From: Parus major
Lineage: Eukaryota; Chordata; Aves; Passeriformes; Paridae
Reading direction: 5' to 3'
DNA: 64,000 nucleotides
Assembly (NCBI RefSeq): GCF_001522545.3
Contig: NC_031768.1
Span: forward strand, 96,847,669 to 96,911,668
Below the pieces are notes generated by a model. It worked only from the letters and a program-made list of their open reading frames with translations. It did no database searches and was not told the origin of the DNA. Positions 1 through 13,300 of this stretch are shown here, piece after piece (position 1 is the first letter of the stretch; the number at the start of each line of letters is the position of its first letter). The position numbers were made by a program, and so were the translations under genes.

Positions 1-1287
1 AACTGCAGAGAGCCCATCCTGCTCTGCTGGATGACCATTCTGGTCTGCTCTGAATGCAATAAACTGGCAAATATCTACTTGTTTCCTGGTTTCAACTCTG
101 TCAAGAACAAGCAGTAGCCAATTCTGGAGCAGGCCCTGCCTTCCACTCCATCCAGCTCAGATTACTGGAGCTCACTAACTGGTACACATTCATCAATGGA
201 GAATTGATAACTGGTACACGTTTATCAATTCTACATTGATATAACTAACTGGTCCACATTTATCAATGTGTTTATGAGACAACAATGCACTTGTCCTTTG
301 TACTGTAGAAGTGCTTGTATTCCTGTTGGTTTGGGAAATAATTATATGGGATATTTGGATGAACCAAATGTAGTAGTCATAAGTAACACAAACGGAACAG
401 CACATGCTATTTGTAAGGAAGCCTGCTTTTAAAACTCAACTCATACACCTTTTTCCAATTAGACCTAACTAGTACCTCATTTATTTCCTCACTGTCAATC
501 CATACCTCTTAGTATCTCAAGATAGCATCCATATCTCAAGTAGCAAAATGTTGTAATTGAATGCAGGAGTACTAAACTAAGGCTCTAGTGATACCTCATG
601 ACAAGCTTGCTCAGTATTCAGGGAGAAACATAAGTACCAATAGGACCAATAAGTGCTTTTTTATCCTATTTCCAAGAAAAGTACAGCTGCTGAATAGAAA
701 AGACTCGATAATACTGTTTTCATTTTCAAACCTTATCATCTAGCCTAAAATTTAAGCTCTTCAATGAGAGCAATCTGAAAAATAATAAATTGAGTGAAAT
801 CTCATTGGAATACAATCTAACAAAACCCAGAGAATTCAAATAACATCTAAAGAAGGGGAGAGGAAGTTAATTTTAAACCACCTTCCTGTGAATTTCCATT
901 GGGGATCACCAATTAAATCCAAGAGAGAAAGCTTAATTATATCAACAACAATAAACAAACAACCCCCCCTCCCAGTACACAACCCACCACCAAGGAAACA
1001 TTCCAAATACTACATGAGCATAAAGGAAACATAAAGCTATTTGACTTTCCACATTTGATCAGAAACATACTATTGCACAGTTCTCTCACTGACTCATCCT
1101 CTTCACTGTTTAGGAATACACATTCTTCCCCTATGTTTGATGTATTCTTTCTTTTCAATTATATATAATTTGAATAAGAACAGCACCTGCCCTCAAACCG
1201 GTCCTCCAAGTTTCACTGAATTAGCACTGGGTAACTCTAAACACCAAAACCCTCAAATGCTTAGCCATTAAAACAAATACCTGTTAG
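1..1287. other. Left edge: CD47 distal intron or 3' flank, no coding
   Basis: No supportable exon. I looked for the final CD47 3'UTR exon that the donor at 1288-1293 requires and did not recognise it, so it may lie outside. The first ~170 bases have an AATAAA (58-63) and could be the tail of an LTR. A threefold imperfect repeat (TAACTGGTACACATTTATCAAT type) occurs at about 176-266. Confidence 0.4.
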
Positions 1288-1295
1288 ACTTACCA

Positions 1296-1321
1296 TCATT
1301 CTAACATCACTCCTTTTGCAT
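1296..1321 (-). CDS. CD47: CD47 exon 10: C-terminus and stop
   Basis: Read from the AG at 1322-1323, the exon gives D-AKGVMLE-stop (TGA, 1296-1298). Two bases later comes a strong donor GTAAGT at 1288-1293, so the 3'UTR continues in another exon, as in human CD47. The homologous human exon starts three codons earlier with AFK; here the bases before CTTTTAAAG are GA, not AG, so that acceptor is not available. Confidence 0.75.
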
Positions 1322-4300
1322 CTTTAAAAGTCAAAAAAAAAGGGTTAGTAATGAATGAAACAGAAATTAATGTTTCACAGTCAATATTTGGGTTAATTCT
1401 AAAATTCAGGTTAATTCTAAAATTCAGGTTAGAATTTGCTACTACTTAGCATGCCAATTAGTGAATATAATAGCAAAAAAAAAAAAAAAACCAAACCCAA
1501 AAAAAGAAAAGAAAGTCATCCTATTTTCACTGTGAATTTCCCTCACCTTAAGTGCTATCAGCATTTCCCAACCCAATGAAATATGAAAAGAATAGCATAG
1601 CAAGGATAGATTTTGCAGTGATCATTAAGTATTTCACCTAAATAAATCTTTATGAAGAATTAACATCTATTTTCAATACCAGTCCCTCTTCTTCCCTTAA
1701 AAGCTGGACATTTGGCAAAGCAAAGAGGGTGGACATAATATTGTGAGATACTAGATTTGTCCTAAAACAGTCCAACAGTGCCTCTGGCTAGGAAGCACAG
1801 TGGCATAAAACAGGGAGTCTGGAGCTGCAGGCAACATTTCATAGAGAAATCAAACTCTTACTGACTCAGAGAGCCACATAAGTTGCCACACTGATCTGCC
1901 ATCTTAGTGCTGTGGTATTGGGAATTAGAACCATCTTTATCCATAATTAATCCCTTTATGAGAAGATAAACCTTGAATATCACCTACCATTTAGTGGTTC
2001 TTCTACAGCTTTCTGCAAAACATTTAAAAATATATATATGTATAAAAAGCCTTCATGTTTACTTCTGGCTGGCCACAGTTAAATTACTCTAATTGACATA
2101 TACAGTAAGTAGTGATTCTACAAAAACGAAGAAAGCTTAACGTTAATCAAATTAATGACTAAAGCTCTGAACAAAAAAAAAAAAATTAACAGTCAATTGC
2201 TGCATTCTCCAAGGTTGTTTTCCCTTACTGTGATGTTTACCCAGATGAAATACCCCTAGGTGGCAGCGGAAGCCATGCAGATACTACTTTTAAGCTCTAA
2301 AACCTAACTGATTATTTCTGTCATTTGATCAATGGTTAGTAACAAAGCAGCAGGACTAAAAAAGAAAAGAAAATTAGTAGCCAAGCAAATCAAGTGGAAT
2401 CTCCTCAAAAAGAAATACATGACAGTTGTGCATTTAGTCTGGTAGACAATTATCAGAAACAACACATGCAACCTACAGAAACGCTAAAAAAAAAAATCTG
2501 TACTTGGTTAAGATGGCAGATTTCAAAATTTTTCTTTTGCCCTCTGACTCAGGAAAATCTCAAGAATCACTTTTTAAGTGTGCCCCAGTGTCAAAACAAT
2601 GCCCTTCATCAATACTAAGTTTTCCATAGTCCTTAGATGACACAGAATAAAAATGTATTCTTAAAATTACTTCACATCTATTTATTGCCTCAAAGCATAG
2701 CAATAGAGGCTGAACAGCCCTTGATGGAAACAAGCAGCATATTAACACACTCCAATTTCCACCAGGTCTTTCCCTAGCAGCTGTAAGTTCATGGACACAA
2801 ATTGTATCACTTGAATTCCTCTCTATCTGGCTCTCAACTATCTGCAGCTGCAAAGAACACATTTTTATTTGCTGAGGTTTCCAACAACCTCTAAGTTTAA
2901 AAAACTTCTTTTGATTTCATTCCTGTCCCAAATTCAGAGAGTAACATTATGTTCATTCCTGTGTTGCTGTGGCTATTTATTTCTTAATTCCTCACTGCCA
3001 TGGAAGACCACATCTTCTGTGGAGATGTGTTCTGTGAGGAGAACAGCTCATAAAGAGAACAGAGTTCTCATCAAAGGATGCTATTGTGCATGCTGGTTTC
3101 TAGTTCAAAGTTTATTTACAAACAGAAGTTTGTAAAAGTTAAGGTGGGGAAAAACCCACTCTCCTCTTGCCCTGTTTACTTCCATTCTACAAGTAAGCAT
3201 AAGGATGTTAGATAAAGGCAAGATTTCATTTTGAATGCAGCATATCTTCAATTCCCTTCTCAGCTCATTTTTATAACATAATTATCTCTTAACCTCTTTT
3301 CCTTCTATTTTTTTTAAACTCTGTGCACTTATATTCCTTCCATAAAGAAAGACTAATCCTCTGAAATACTCTTCCTTACAATGAAAATGGATGAGCAAAA
3401 GCAAAGGAAATTAAAAAAACCTAAAAATCTCTTGTCCTAACTGCAGTCAGCTGTCACTGTTAGAAACCATCTTCCTTCAACAGCTGGGTCTCAGGCTCTA
3501 GACTGGAGACCTGAAAATGTGTCTCCAATGATGGCTGGCATCCAAGAGGTGGGATGAGTTAGTATTTGCCAGATCCCCCTGCTACAAGGGAGTTTTTACT
3601 GGTATTCTGCAGCTGTGCCTCTTTCTTTGCTTCTAGAAAATACCAGAAATGAGGCAGTTCACATTCATGGATCACTCAAAAGCACTGTGTAAGTCTGTGA
3701 AAATGACTGTTTTGGAAATTATTGTTCTACAATTCAAAACTACCACCTGAAAAACCTTCTTTAAAAAAAAAAAACCAAGGTATTTTTCAATTTGTTCTGT
3801 GTTACCTAAAGACAGGCACTTTCTTTTCAGAAGGTCTCATCAAATTAGGGGGCATTATAGGAAAATCAGAGAAAAGGTCAAGGCTGTGCCATCTGCAGAG
3901 CCAGGAACTGAAGTGAATACCAAAGGGTTCTGGTGTACAAGATCATAGGAGAAAACCTTTTAAGTCTTTTTTTACAGGCCACCTGGATGTTTTGCACTCA
4001 CCTAATGATAAAACTTTTTAATCAAGTGAGCAAGATGGCCTTTAAATACTCAGGTGGAAGAGTGCATTGTAAAAGAAGGGCAAACTCCCACCAGCTTTCA
4101 GTGACAGCAATGGAAGCCCTGTTTGGGCAGGACTATGTCGGGGTGGCAGTCACAGTACTACAGACACACTCAATAGGGACAATGGAGACCACCAACTCAC
4201 TCAACATTAGACATCTGTTAACACAGCCAGAACTGTTGCTTGCTACCAACCTGGTCTGAATTCGAACTACTGAAGAAAGGTTCAGTATCTCACTACAATC

Positions 4301-7300
4301 CCCTGAGCCATCTAGTCACCCCAAATTTATTAATTTTAAGCTTACCCCCGGACGAGGATGATCTTTCATTCTGGAACCTAAAATAATTACAAAAAAGTGA
4401 CCAAGCAGATGAATAAGTGTCACGACAAACCAAATAAAAACACAGAAATATAGAAATGTCAAGGTTGGAGAAGACCTCCCAGAATATCAAGCTCAAGCAA
4501 CCTAGCAAGCCCAACCCAAGCAGCATCACCTTGACCACTAAATCATGTCCCCAGGGGCCCACCTAAACATCACTTCCAGTGATCTTGATTTCACCATGTC
4601 CTGGGCAGCCTATTTCAATGCTTGCCCACCCTTTCAGAGAAGAAATTTTTCTTAATATCCAATCTAAACCTCTCGTGGCACAACTTGAGGCCATTTCATG
4701 TCATCTTGTCACTTGTTACCTTGGAAAAGGTATTGTCTGGTGATACAACTTTCAACAGACTTGTAACACACGTAATTGAAGCTTCCCCTATCCAAAGGCA
4801 CTTAATTCTATGATCTGGAAAGTCTTAGAGCCTCTAAGCACTCTTCTGTTTAGGCACTAAATAATCTTATCAAGTACAGTGTGCAAATTGCCTCATTCAT
4901 GCACTCAGCTCTAAAGGTGAATTAGGCTACTCACTATTCATTGTGCTTATTTTGGCATGCTAGAATCTACCCCAAAGTGACATTTGGCTTCTTCAGCTAG
5001 CACAGTCAAACCAGAAATGCAATATTTATGCAGACCATGAGCACAAAGCATTGAAGTCAATACTATACAAATATATACTTGTATAAATCGAAGTCAACAA
5101 ATTTATCTTGGATCTCAAATATTAGGTATTCTGCCTTAGTTTCTTCTCTACTGGAAATTCTCCCTGTTTCAGGGTCTATTATTTCTGGCCATGCCCACAC
5201 ACGATGTGCACACATTAAACCTGTATGGCTCAATGCAGACTCGTGACTGCACTCACTGTAAACATTTCAGCAGCTTGAGTCTGGAAGCAACATATCCTCA
5301 ATTGCACCATTCTGTGTCCACAGAAGGTGGAAAACAGGTGTTTGAAGAGCCTTTGTGCACAGCTTGAAACAAATGTCATTCTGACCCAAGCTGGTACAGT
5401 CCACACAATGTTATGCTGTGGTGTGCCAGCATTCCAATCACACAGCATTGCTAGGTTTTGCTCATTTAGCATATCTTTAAATCTTTCATCTTTCTGAGAT
5501 CTGATGAACAGATCAGTTTCTGAAACAATGCCTTGCTATTCTTTTCTTCTGGATTTTAAAATTAAGCAGGAGGAAAGACAAGGTTCACTAAAACAAAAGG
5601 TGTGCATTCAAATTGCTCTTCTTTTAACCTACCTCTAACCAGTGCAAATCAGTAGGCAGATTTTTTAGTTCTTTAAATCCATGTTTTGATAAGCTTTTGT
5701 CACCACCATCCCACAACCCACTCAACAGAATCCTTGACACCCTTTTGCTCTCTTCATTCTAAGATTCAGCTGGCCAACTGTGTAAATGCAGAACTTGAAC
5801 AGCAACATCCCTCCTACAACTGAAATATTCTTACTTTAGAAACCTGGCTATGTTGATCTCAAAACAGTTTATGATGATGAACTGTGGGTTTCTTAACTCA
5901 AGATTCCCCACACGCTCTATGAAACAAAGCCAACACATATAGACAACTTTTCAGTAATTTTTAAAATTATGTAACTGTGCAATCACACCTTGTGCTCACA
6001 TAAAATATGTCTACCTTAAAGGAAAAGAATGCAGAATATTAGGTGCTACTTACCCATAATAAACACGTAAGCCAGACTAAGCAAACTTCCAATAGCCATA
6101 ATAGCTAAGCCAGCAATCAGAACAGACCCATGTAATGGAGGACAGGCTGGGAAAGACACAATGAAATAACTGTATCAACTGACCCAAAAAAAGAACTAAC
6201 TCCTATTTTCAGATATAACTGCTTAGTAAAATAAATAAACCTGATAATGACAGGCATGATTAATTTCACTTTCAAAGCTATTCCAGAACTACTTCTGCAT
6301 CTTTCCTTTTTTGTATACGTTCTTTAGTGATAGAGGCATTTACTGATTTAGCCTGCTTATCTAAACTATTCTACTAGTTTAGGTACTCCATGGTCATTCA
6401 CTGCAATTGATAATGTTCTTTCATTAACAGTATTTTAAGTTTAAATTTACATCCTCAATCCCAACTGCTCTGGACTGTAATTGTATTAGATGACAATACA
6501 ATACTGTTATTGTTATTACAATTAATCTGTCAGCTCAACACAGGATGAGCTTTGGTTTCTTCTGACAGTTCAGGGTCACTGAGCTGAACTCCCAGAGATA
6601 CAGGTAACACTACCATGTATGTATGACCTGGGAGAAGGACACCCTGAAAAAACTAGGGACACTTTTCATTTACAGGCATTATAAAAACATCCTCCAAAAA
6701 AATCCTTGTAATGCTTTACCAGAAATCTCTCATCAGCTTATTTTACTATTATAACTTCCAAATACTTCTGTAAATACTAAACAATAAGCATAAGATTCAA
6801 ATCACAACTCCACTGGAAGGGTTAGCATTTCACCCAGATTGGACAAATCTTTAAAAAACCACTTCAAGGAGAAATAGTTCATAAATCCCGAACCAAATCA
6901 ATGGCTAAAATGGAGAGTATCTGTACAAAACAATAAAACAGGAGCATAAAGTGCCTACAAGGAACATGAATATGTATTCTCCTACTAAATCTACCGCCAA
7001 GGACAACTAGTCCTAAACTGACCCTTTTTTGTGCTGAGGGGTGCACAGGGAAAGGCAGGGAGGGACAAAGGGAGGACAGGGACAGGGATATAGCTGGTGT
7101 TCCTTTACCACAGAAACAGTTTTTCAGAGATGAAACAAAGTGTCAGCCACAACCCCACTTACAACAGCCCAAGAACACTTCCAAGTTTACTGTTTCTGCA
7201 TTTACCTTCTTAATGTGTTTTAACAGTATTCTTTGAAATACCCATGGGCTCAGTTGCATACAAGCAGAGATTAGCAAGGAATTTCTGATTTAATCACTGA

Positions 7301-10300
7301 ACATGAGAAAGTTATTTCTAAATACCCTAGGCCACAATAAGAATAACAATAATAGCCTCCCAAAATCAACACTATTATGCAAAATTAAAACAATTAGCTT
7401 TTTTTTTTAAAGCAGCTGCACAGAACACAGTCATGAAACTGATGTATGTAACACTTCCTTTAGGCTATTCCTCTTTCACCAGATAAAAAAGCATTAGCAC
7501 AGCAGTCCTAAACTATATTTACAGAAGTTACTAGCTAACATCCCATGTAGTGAAGGCATTTTTACAAAGTTTTAGTGTTAGAAATAAACAAACATCAGGT
7601 GTAGACAAGAGCACACTTTCACAGAACACCTAACTGCTTACCTGGGACACACAGTGCAAAACCAACCACAGCAATTATAAAACCAAGAAGTTTCAAACCT
7701 ATCAGAGCCAACGTTGCCTGCATTAGACTGTCAAAAACTGGGAATAAAAGAAACAAAATTATAAAATTTAACTACAGAGTCACAGAAGGCAAATAATTGC
7801 ATAAAGCTAGAAATCAGATTCTCCTAAATTCTAAGCTCAGCCAGTCAGTGTGCTAACAAACCCAAAAGTCACTGCAAGTCAAGGCTCTCCTATGTATACA
7901 CATATACATAAAATTATATGTATATAAACAACATTATGAACAAACCAGAAGTACTAAAATATAGAACCCACAATCTCAGAGCTAGTTATTCAACCCAGTC
8001 CCTAAACCCAGGCAGGAAGAGCAGAAATCACTCAGATGTGCTATCCTAAATCTCACTGTTCAAGCAGGTAACCCCTACTTCTTCTGTGAAGCAACTCAGC
8101 CCAACACAGACTAAACATTTTGTTTCAAGATACTACAAATGTGATGAACCCAGGATGCTACTGTGGCATCTGTTTATAAAAATGAGAACATTTTGTAGAT
8201 TATGGGAGGGGCTCAGTTTTTTTTTCTTCCATACCTTAAAGAAATACTCACCAATTCCAAACATGACGTACTGAAGCGGTATCAAAATCACAGTAGGGAT
8301 TACAGTCAGGCCAAGACCAGCCTGATTCTGTACAGTATAACCATCTGCAAACATTTATGTGGGAATCAGTAAAACCAAAATTGGCAACGGGATTAAAGCA
8401 CAAAGCAACAAACATAAATCATTGGTATCACCAAATTTCTTGGGCTCAGAAAGAAATCCCAGTGAAGGACCAGAAATCACTCTCTAGTCCATAATATTCA
8501 GCCAAGGCAGTAGGACAGAAAATATACATAAATTTGGACTCTCTATCTTCCTATAATCACTTGAAGACCTGACAACTCCAATGTTTCTGCTGTAGTCTGC
8601 ATATTCTTATTTAAAAATTAATAGATATCAATTAATAGGTGGTACTAACTTCCATATTACAGAACAGATTATTTTCCACTCTTATTCCCTTAAATTAAGA
8701 GAGCAATTTTAATCACTTACCTTGGATAAAAAGGGCAGCGCCTACACCAGCTACAACTGCAAAGATGACAAGTGCTACAATAACGCACACTTTCCTCTGA
8801 GATTCAATTTCATATTTTAATCCTTAAAGAGACAGAGGAAAACAATCAGGAATACAGATTCTCTCACTAAAATACAGATTTATGATTTAGACTGTTCCTA
8901 AATAAAGAAACTCAAACTCCTAAAAATTAAAACTATACGCACTCCCAAGATTTAATTTGTTTTCATTGTTTAATATGGTTAACATGGCTTGCTCAGAAAA
9001 ATGACACCTGGCATCAGTGTTCTAGTCAAAGTCTTACTTTCTCCTTCCATACAATTTAGCTGATGTGTTATCAGAATAATTTTGGGACATGGTACAGGTT
9101 AATTCAGGTAGATGCACTGCTGACATTTAAATGTTACAGTGAATTTGTTTCTCAGGTGAGTGTCAGAGAGAGATTGAGAAATTCCAGGTTTCGTTCTCTT
9201 CCTCATGACACTGTATGAGCTCAGACGCAGCACATCACCTCTGTCCCTAAAGGAACTTAAATCCTTAAAGCCAATCCTGTAAACAAAAGTCCCAAAAACC
9301 CCACCTCAAATAAACCAACACAACACCCCAACTCACAAAACCAAGAAAACATACATTCCCAAATATTACAAAGAAAAATCATGCCAAATTTTACAACCTA
9401 TTTAAAGGCATAAAGTATCACTGATGGATTCCCAGGTTATCTAAAAGAGTACAAATTAAATGAAAAAAAATGTACCAACACAAAAAAATCCCAACAAACA
9501 GTAAGTCCACCCATATTTATTCAGTTAGAAATAGAGCACCTCATTTCCCCACAGAAGCCAAGACCTTTCAATGAATGCCACAGGTGCAAAAACATCCAAG
9601 CATTCTACAATTACTCATAAAATGACGGTGTTTCTCCATAAAATTATTACTTTCCTAAAAATGTTGAAGTTCTGCTATGAATGCAGGGCAATGACAAATC
9701 CTGAAGAGATCAGAGGTTCCCATACCATTATTATAAACTATGAAAACCAGGAATGTAACAATACAGAGATAAAATGATTTTTAAAAGTATGTATTATTTT
9801 TCAACCTTGGGCCATGGACAGACCTTTGAAGAGTCACGTAGCACTTCCAGAGGTTCATGAAAAAGCAATAAAGGAAGTTATATATAGATGGCTGAATATG
9901 TATGTGATTATTACAAATCACTCTGAGTGCAATTACTTTCCATTTCTTATCGACTTGACTCTTAGCTGAAATGTTTCCCTTTTTTAATTTATTTTTTAGA
10001 AGTCCACAAATTGAAAGAGGCTGAAAAACTTCAAAGACTGAGGTAACAAATTGAAAGACCAGGACATAAAGTACACTCTGCACTGCACAGATGTTGGACA
10101 ACAGTGTATAAAGAACATCTAAAGATGTCTGACACTGGTGAATTAATCTATTGCCTCTAAAAACAATTAACAAAATCACCAATGTCACTGTTAAATTATA
10201 ACTAAGCCAGTCCTAAAACACTAATGAAAATTTTTACATTAAGAAGAGAGCACACCATCCTTCTCTCATATTGATTTTATAGCCATATAGTAACATATCT

Positions 10301-13300
10301 TTGAATTATTCAGTAATGTCATGGTGAATCAACAGTGAAGAAGAGTTTCACACACACCACACCTCTGTGTATTATCTGGATCAATTCCCACATATCCTTT
10401 AGATGTGAGCACCACCTTGCATTTTACGTGGGTACCTTTATGCATCAAACTGATTTCAGGACAAATCAGTAACTGCAAAGAATTAAAAAGTAAATACTTA
10501 CCAATAACACTTAACTGAGCTGCACAAAATATAACAAGTAAGCACATCAATGATATGATGACAGCCCTTTCCACTAGAAGGAACCATGATCCTAGAGAAC
10601 AAAGAAAAATAGTAAGAAGAGAAAAAGAACTTAGGCTATTTGGTTTATATTTATCATTCCTCTTAGGCTGTGCCCTAGATTGCCCAATACTATATGTAAT
10701 TTAGCATTAAGAATTATAATAGGCTAAGAAACCAATGTCCTCTACCTATATATTTTTCTCCCTGATCTTCTGAGTGATAATTTACTTCTTCAGTACTTCC
10801 AGTTATCCCACTATTTTCCAAGCTGGAAGTCTTAATTTCTACTAAAGCAGAGAATATGCTAGTGCTAATTTTTGACACTACAAGCTACTGAACTTGTAGA
10901 ACTACAAACATCTCTGTAAATCAGAAAAACAGTATTTAGGCTAAGCAGAGAAGATACGGGAAGTCAAATTTGATGCCTCCTCAGCCATTCTATTCTACTT
11001 TCAATTGTGGTAACTCCCAAAGAAATCTGGATGTGTGGTAAGGAATACAGGAGCTAGCCTAAGTGAGAGGGAAACACTGCCTTGTTAATTTTAGGTCTTC
11101 CCAACATCATCCATTTAGGCATTTTTCCTCTGCATTTTGGATGCCTTAGGCTGTTCAGTCAGTCATGTTTTAAAACCCTGTAAGCCACCTTCCAGCTTAA
11201 AATTCCAAAAATATCTCTGCTGAACTAGAAAATGCAGTTAATTTTTGCACCTTTGCTCATACATTCAATTAGGCTCACTCAGTGGAGCCCAAAGTCTCCA
11301 TTTCTTACATTATACTTGCCACCATTCCTCTGCCTGTACGTTTGCTTCCAAAGAAACTTCTAATCTTTATTAAGATGCATATTTGTTGCATTTTTGTCCA
11401 TACATAAAAGTTGTACCTATTGCTCCAGAAACATGTAATTAAGTAGAAATACCTCACAATTTTCAATGCCAATTAAATACCCTGAGGGCAGCTGCTTTTA
11501 AGTCCACAAATTTCCCTCCTTCCCTTCCCTCCCCTCCTCCCACAAGAGGTCACAGAAGACACAGTGCATACAACAGAAATACAAGGCAAACACTAAGCTG
11601 AAGGCAAGAAAATGGAGAAACAGCTGCTAACTTCTAACTCACCAAAACAAGATTAATTTATTGAATTGTTTAAAGCAAGACTTTTTGTTTCATTCACAAT
11701 ACTGAAAAAGCAAATATTGAACAGTCAGTGCACAGTGGCCACTCCCTAGATAAGCCAAATCCCAGCAATGCTGTTCGATGCAACTGAGAATAATTAAAGA
11801 AAGTAACTGCAAGCAGAGATTGCAAACCACTTCACTTCCTCTGTAGCATTTCCAGCTGACACTATCTGGTATCACAAAAATAAAGCAGCCAAGAAGCCTG
11901 GTACCTGCTGGGGCTTCAGCGTGCAACACAGAACCATGTGTGGTCTGGTGCTGGAGTCTGAAAGAACTTCCTGTACAGAAGTGCTTGCAATACTGCAGAC
12001 ACATGCAACATGCAAGAAAGAGGAACTGCTGAATGCATTTTCCTGGAAATACACTTCCCTTACTCTGATGATTCATAGTAATCAACTAAACTCCTGGCAT
12101 AAAGTAGCGTTTTGAGAGCCAATATAAGGCAGGCAGTTCCAAGCCAAGGAGAGAGACTTCCAGACTGGGAGGAAGGAAGAGTGAAGAGGTAAAAGGGAAA
12201 GGAAACAGAGGAAGAAGACAAGGAAGAAAAGAAGAAAGGAGAAGAACAGGGAAAGAAGAGAAAAAGCAGCAAGAAAAGAGATGACGAAGAGAGGAAAAAG
12301 ACAAGAAAACAGGGAAATTTGACAGTCACTCTCCTGATCAGGAAAGAGTGTCTGTGCACAAAGATGAGGGCACTTGCACAGAAATCTTGCTCACACTGCT
12401 ACTCACTGCCTAAGTGAATCCAGGAATTCTCTAAAGAGAGATGGAGGATGGCTGGCTCTTGAATGACTATCTTTGTAAAATCATCAATTGGAACATGCTA
12501 GTAGTGACAGCATGAATTCATCACTCAGAAATGACCGAGTGAAGCCCGGTACAGGATTTCCATTATCCATTAACCCTTTTCAAAACTCACTCACTACACT
12601 TTCTTCTATTAGCTTACTGTCTCAAGAGTTTCTCTAGAACACTGAGGAGGAGCAAGCAACAAAAAGTTGTGCAGAAGAACTGAGAGAGCAAGCAACTGTG
12701 TTTCATTCAGCTACACCCTCAAACCTAAGTCTTACATTTTCTAGCATACACTCTCAAATCTAATGCAACCTCAAAACTGAATTTTTTCACCAACCACATT
12801 TTTCCTCTGGTGTTTCATCGCCGCAACTGACAACTAGAAAATGAAATTAGAAAAATTGTATCAGTTTCCTGCTCTGTTGTCTTTATACCAGTCTCGTAAT
12901 TATAAACACAGAGAAAATAAAACTTGCAAATGGGACTTGATTCTCTACATTCTCACGGTTTGCTTCTGCTTCTGGAGTGTAACACTGAATTGCATAAACA
13001 GCCAAAAAAGGCTGAGTAAGCTGCAAGAGAATGAAGGAAACTGAAACTGTGTATACCTCTTCCCCTGTTTTTGCATCATTTTAAGAAATGAATGATTTTC
13101 TAGCATCATCACTTTCAGTGGCTGTGCCCCTCTCAATTTCAAGATCACGTTTGTTTTGCAGGGTATATGGTTAACTCAACAACTAGACCCAACTGAGAAT
13201 TAGACAAATGTCTGCAGCAGGACACAAGCCACATCTGTTTGAGCTTCACAAATATATTATTGTGAAATGCAAAAACTAGTAGCAAAACCAAACAAAATTC

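Noticed and set aside
1..170. Possible 3' part of an LTR with AATAAA at 58-63
   Set aside because: Truncated by the window edge; no terminal repeat or target duplication can be tested.
7688..7730. Alternative acceptor for CD47 exon 6 at TTTTTGACAG
   Set aside because: Using it puts TAA in frame immediately; the upstream TTCCCAG keeps the frame and the homology.
11690..12085. 131-codon open frame, minus strand
   Set aside because: Lies inside CD47 intron 2, overlaps other frames, no recognisable family, and no splice context linking it to CD47.
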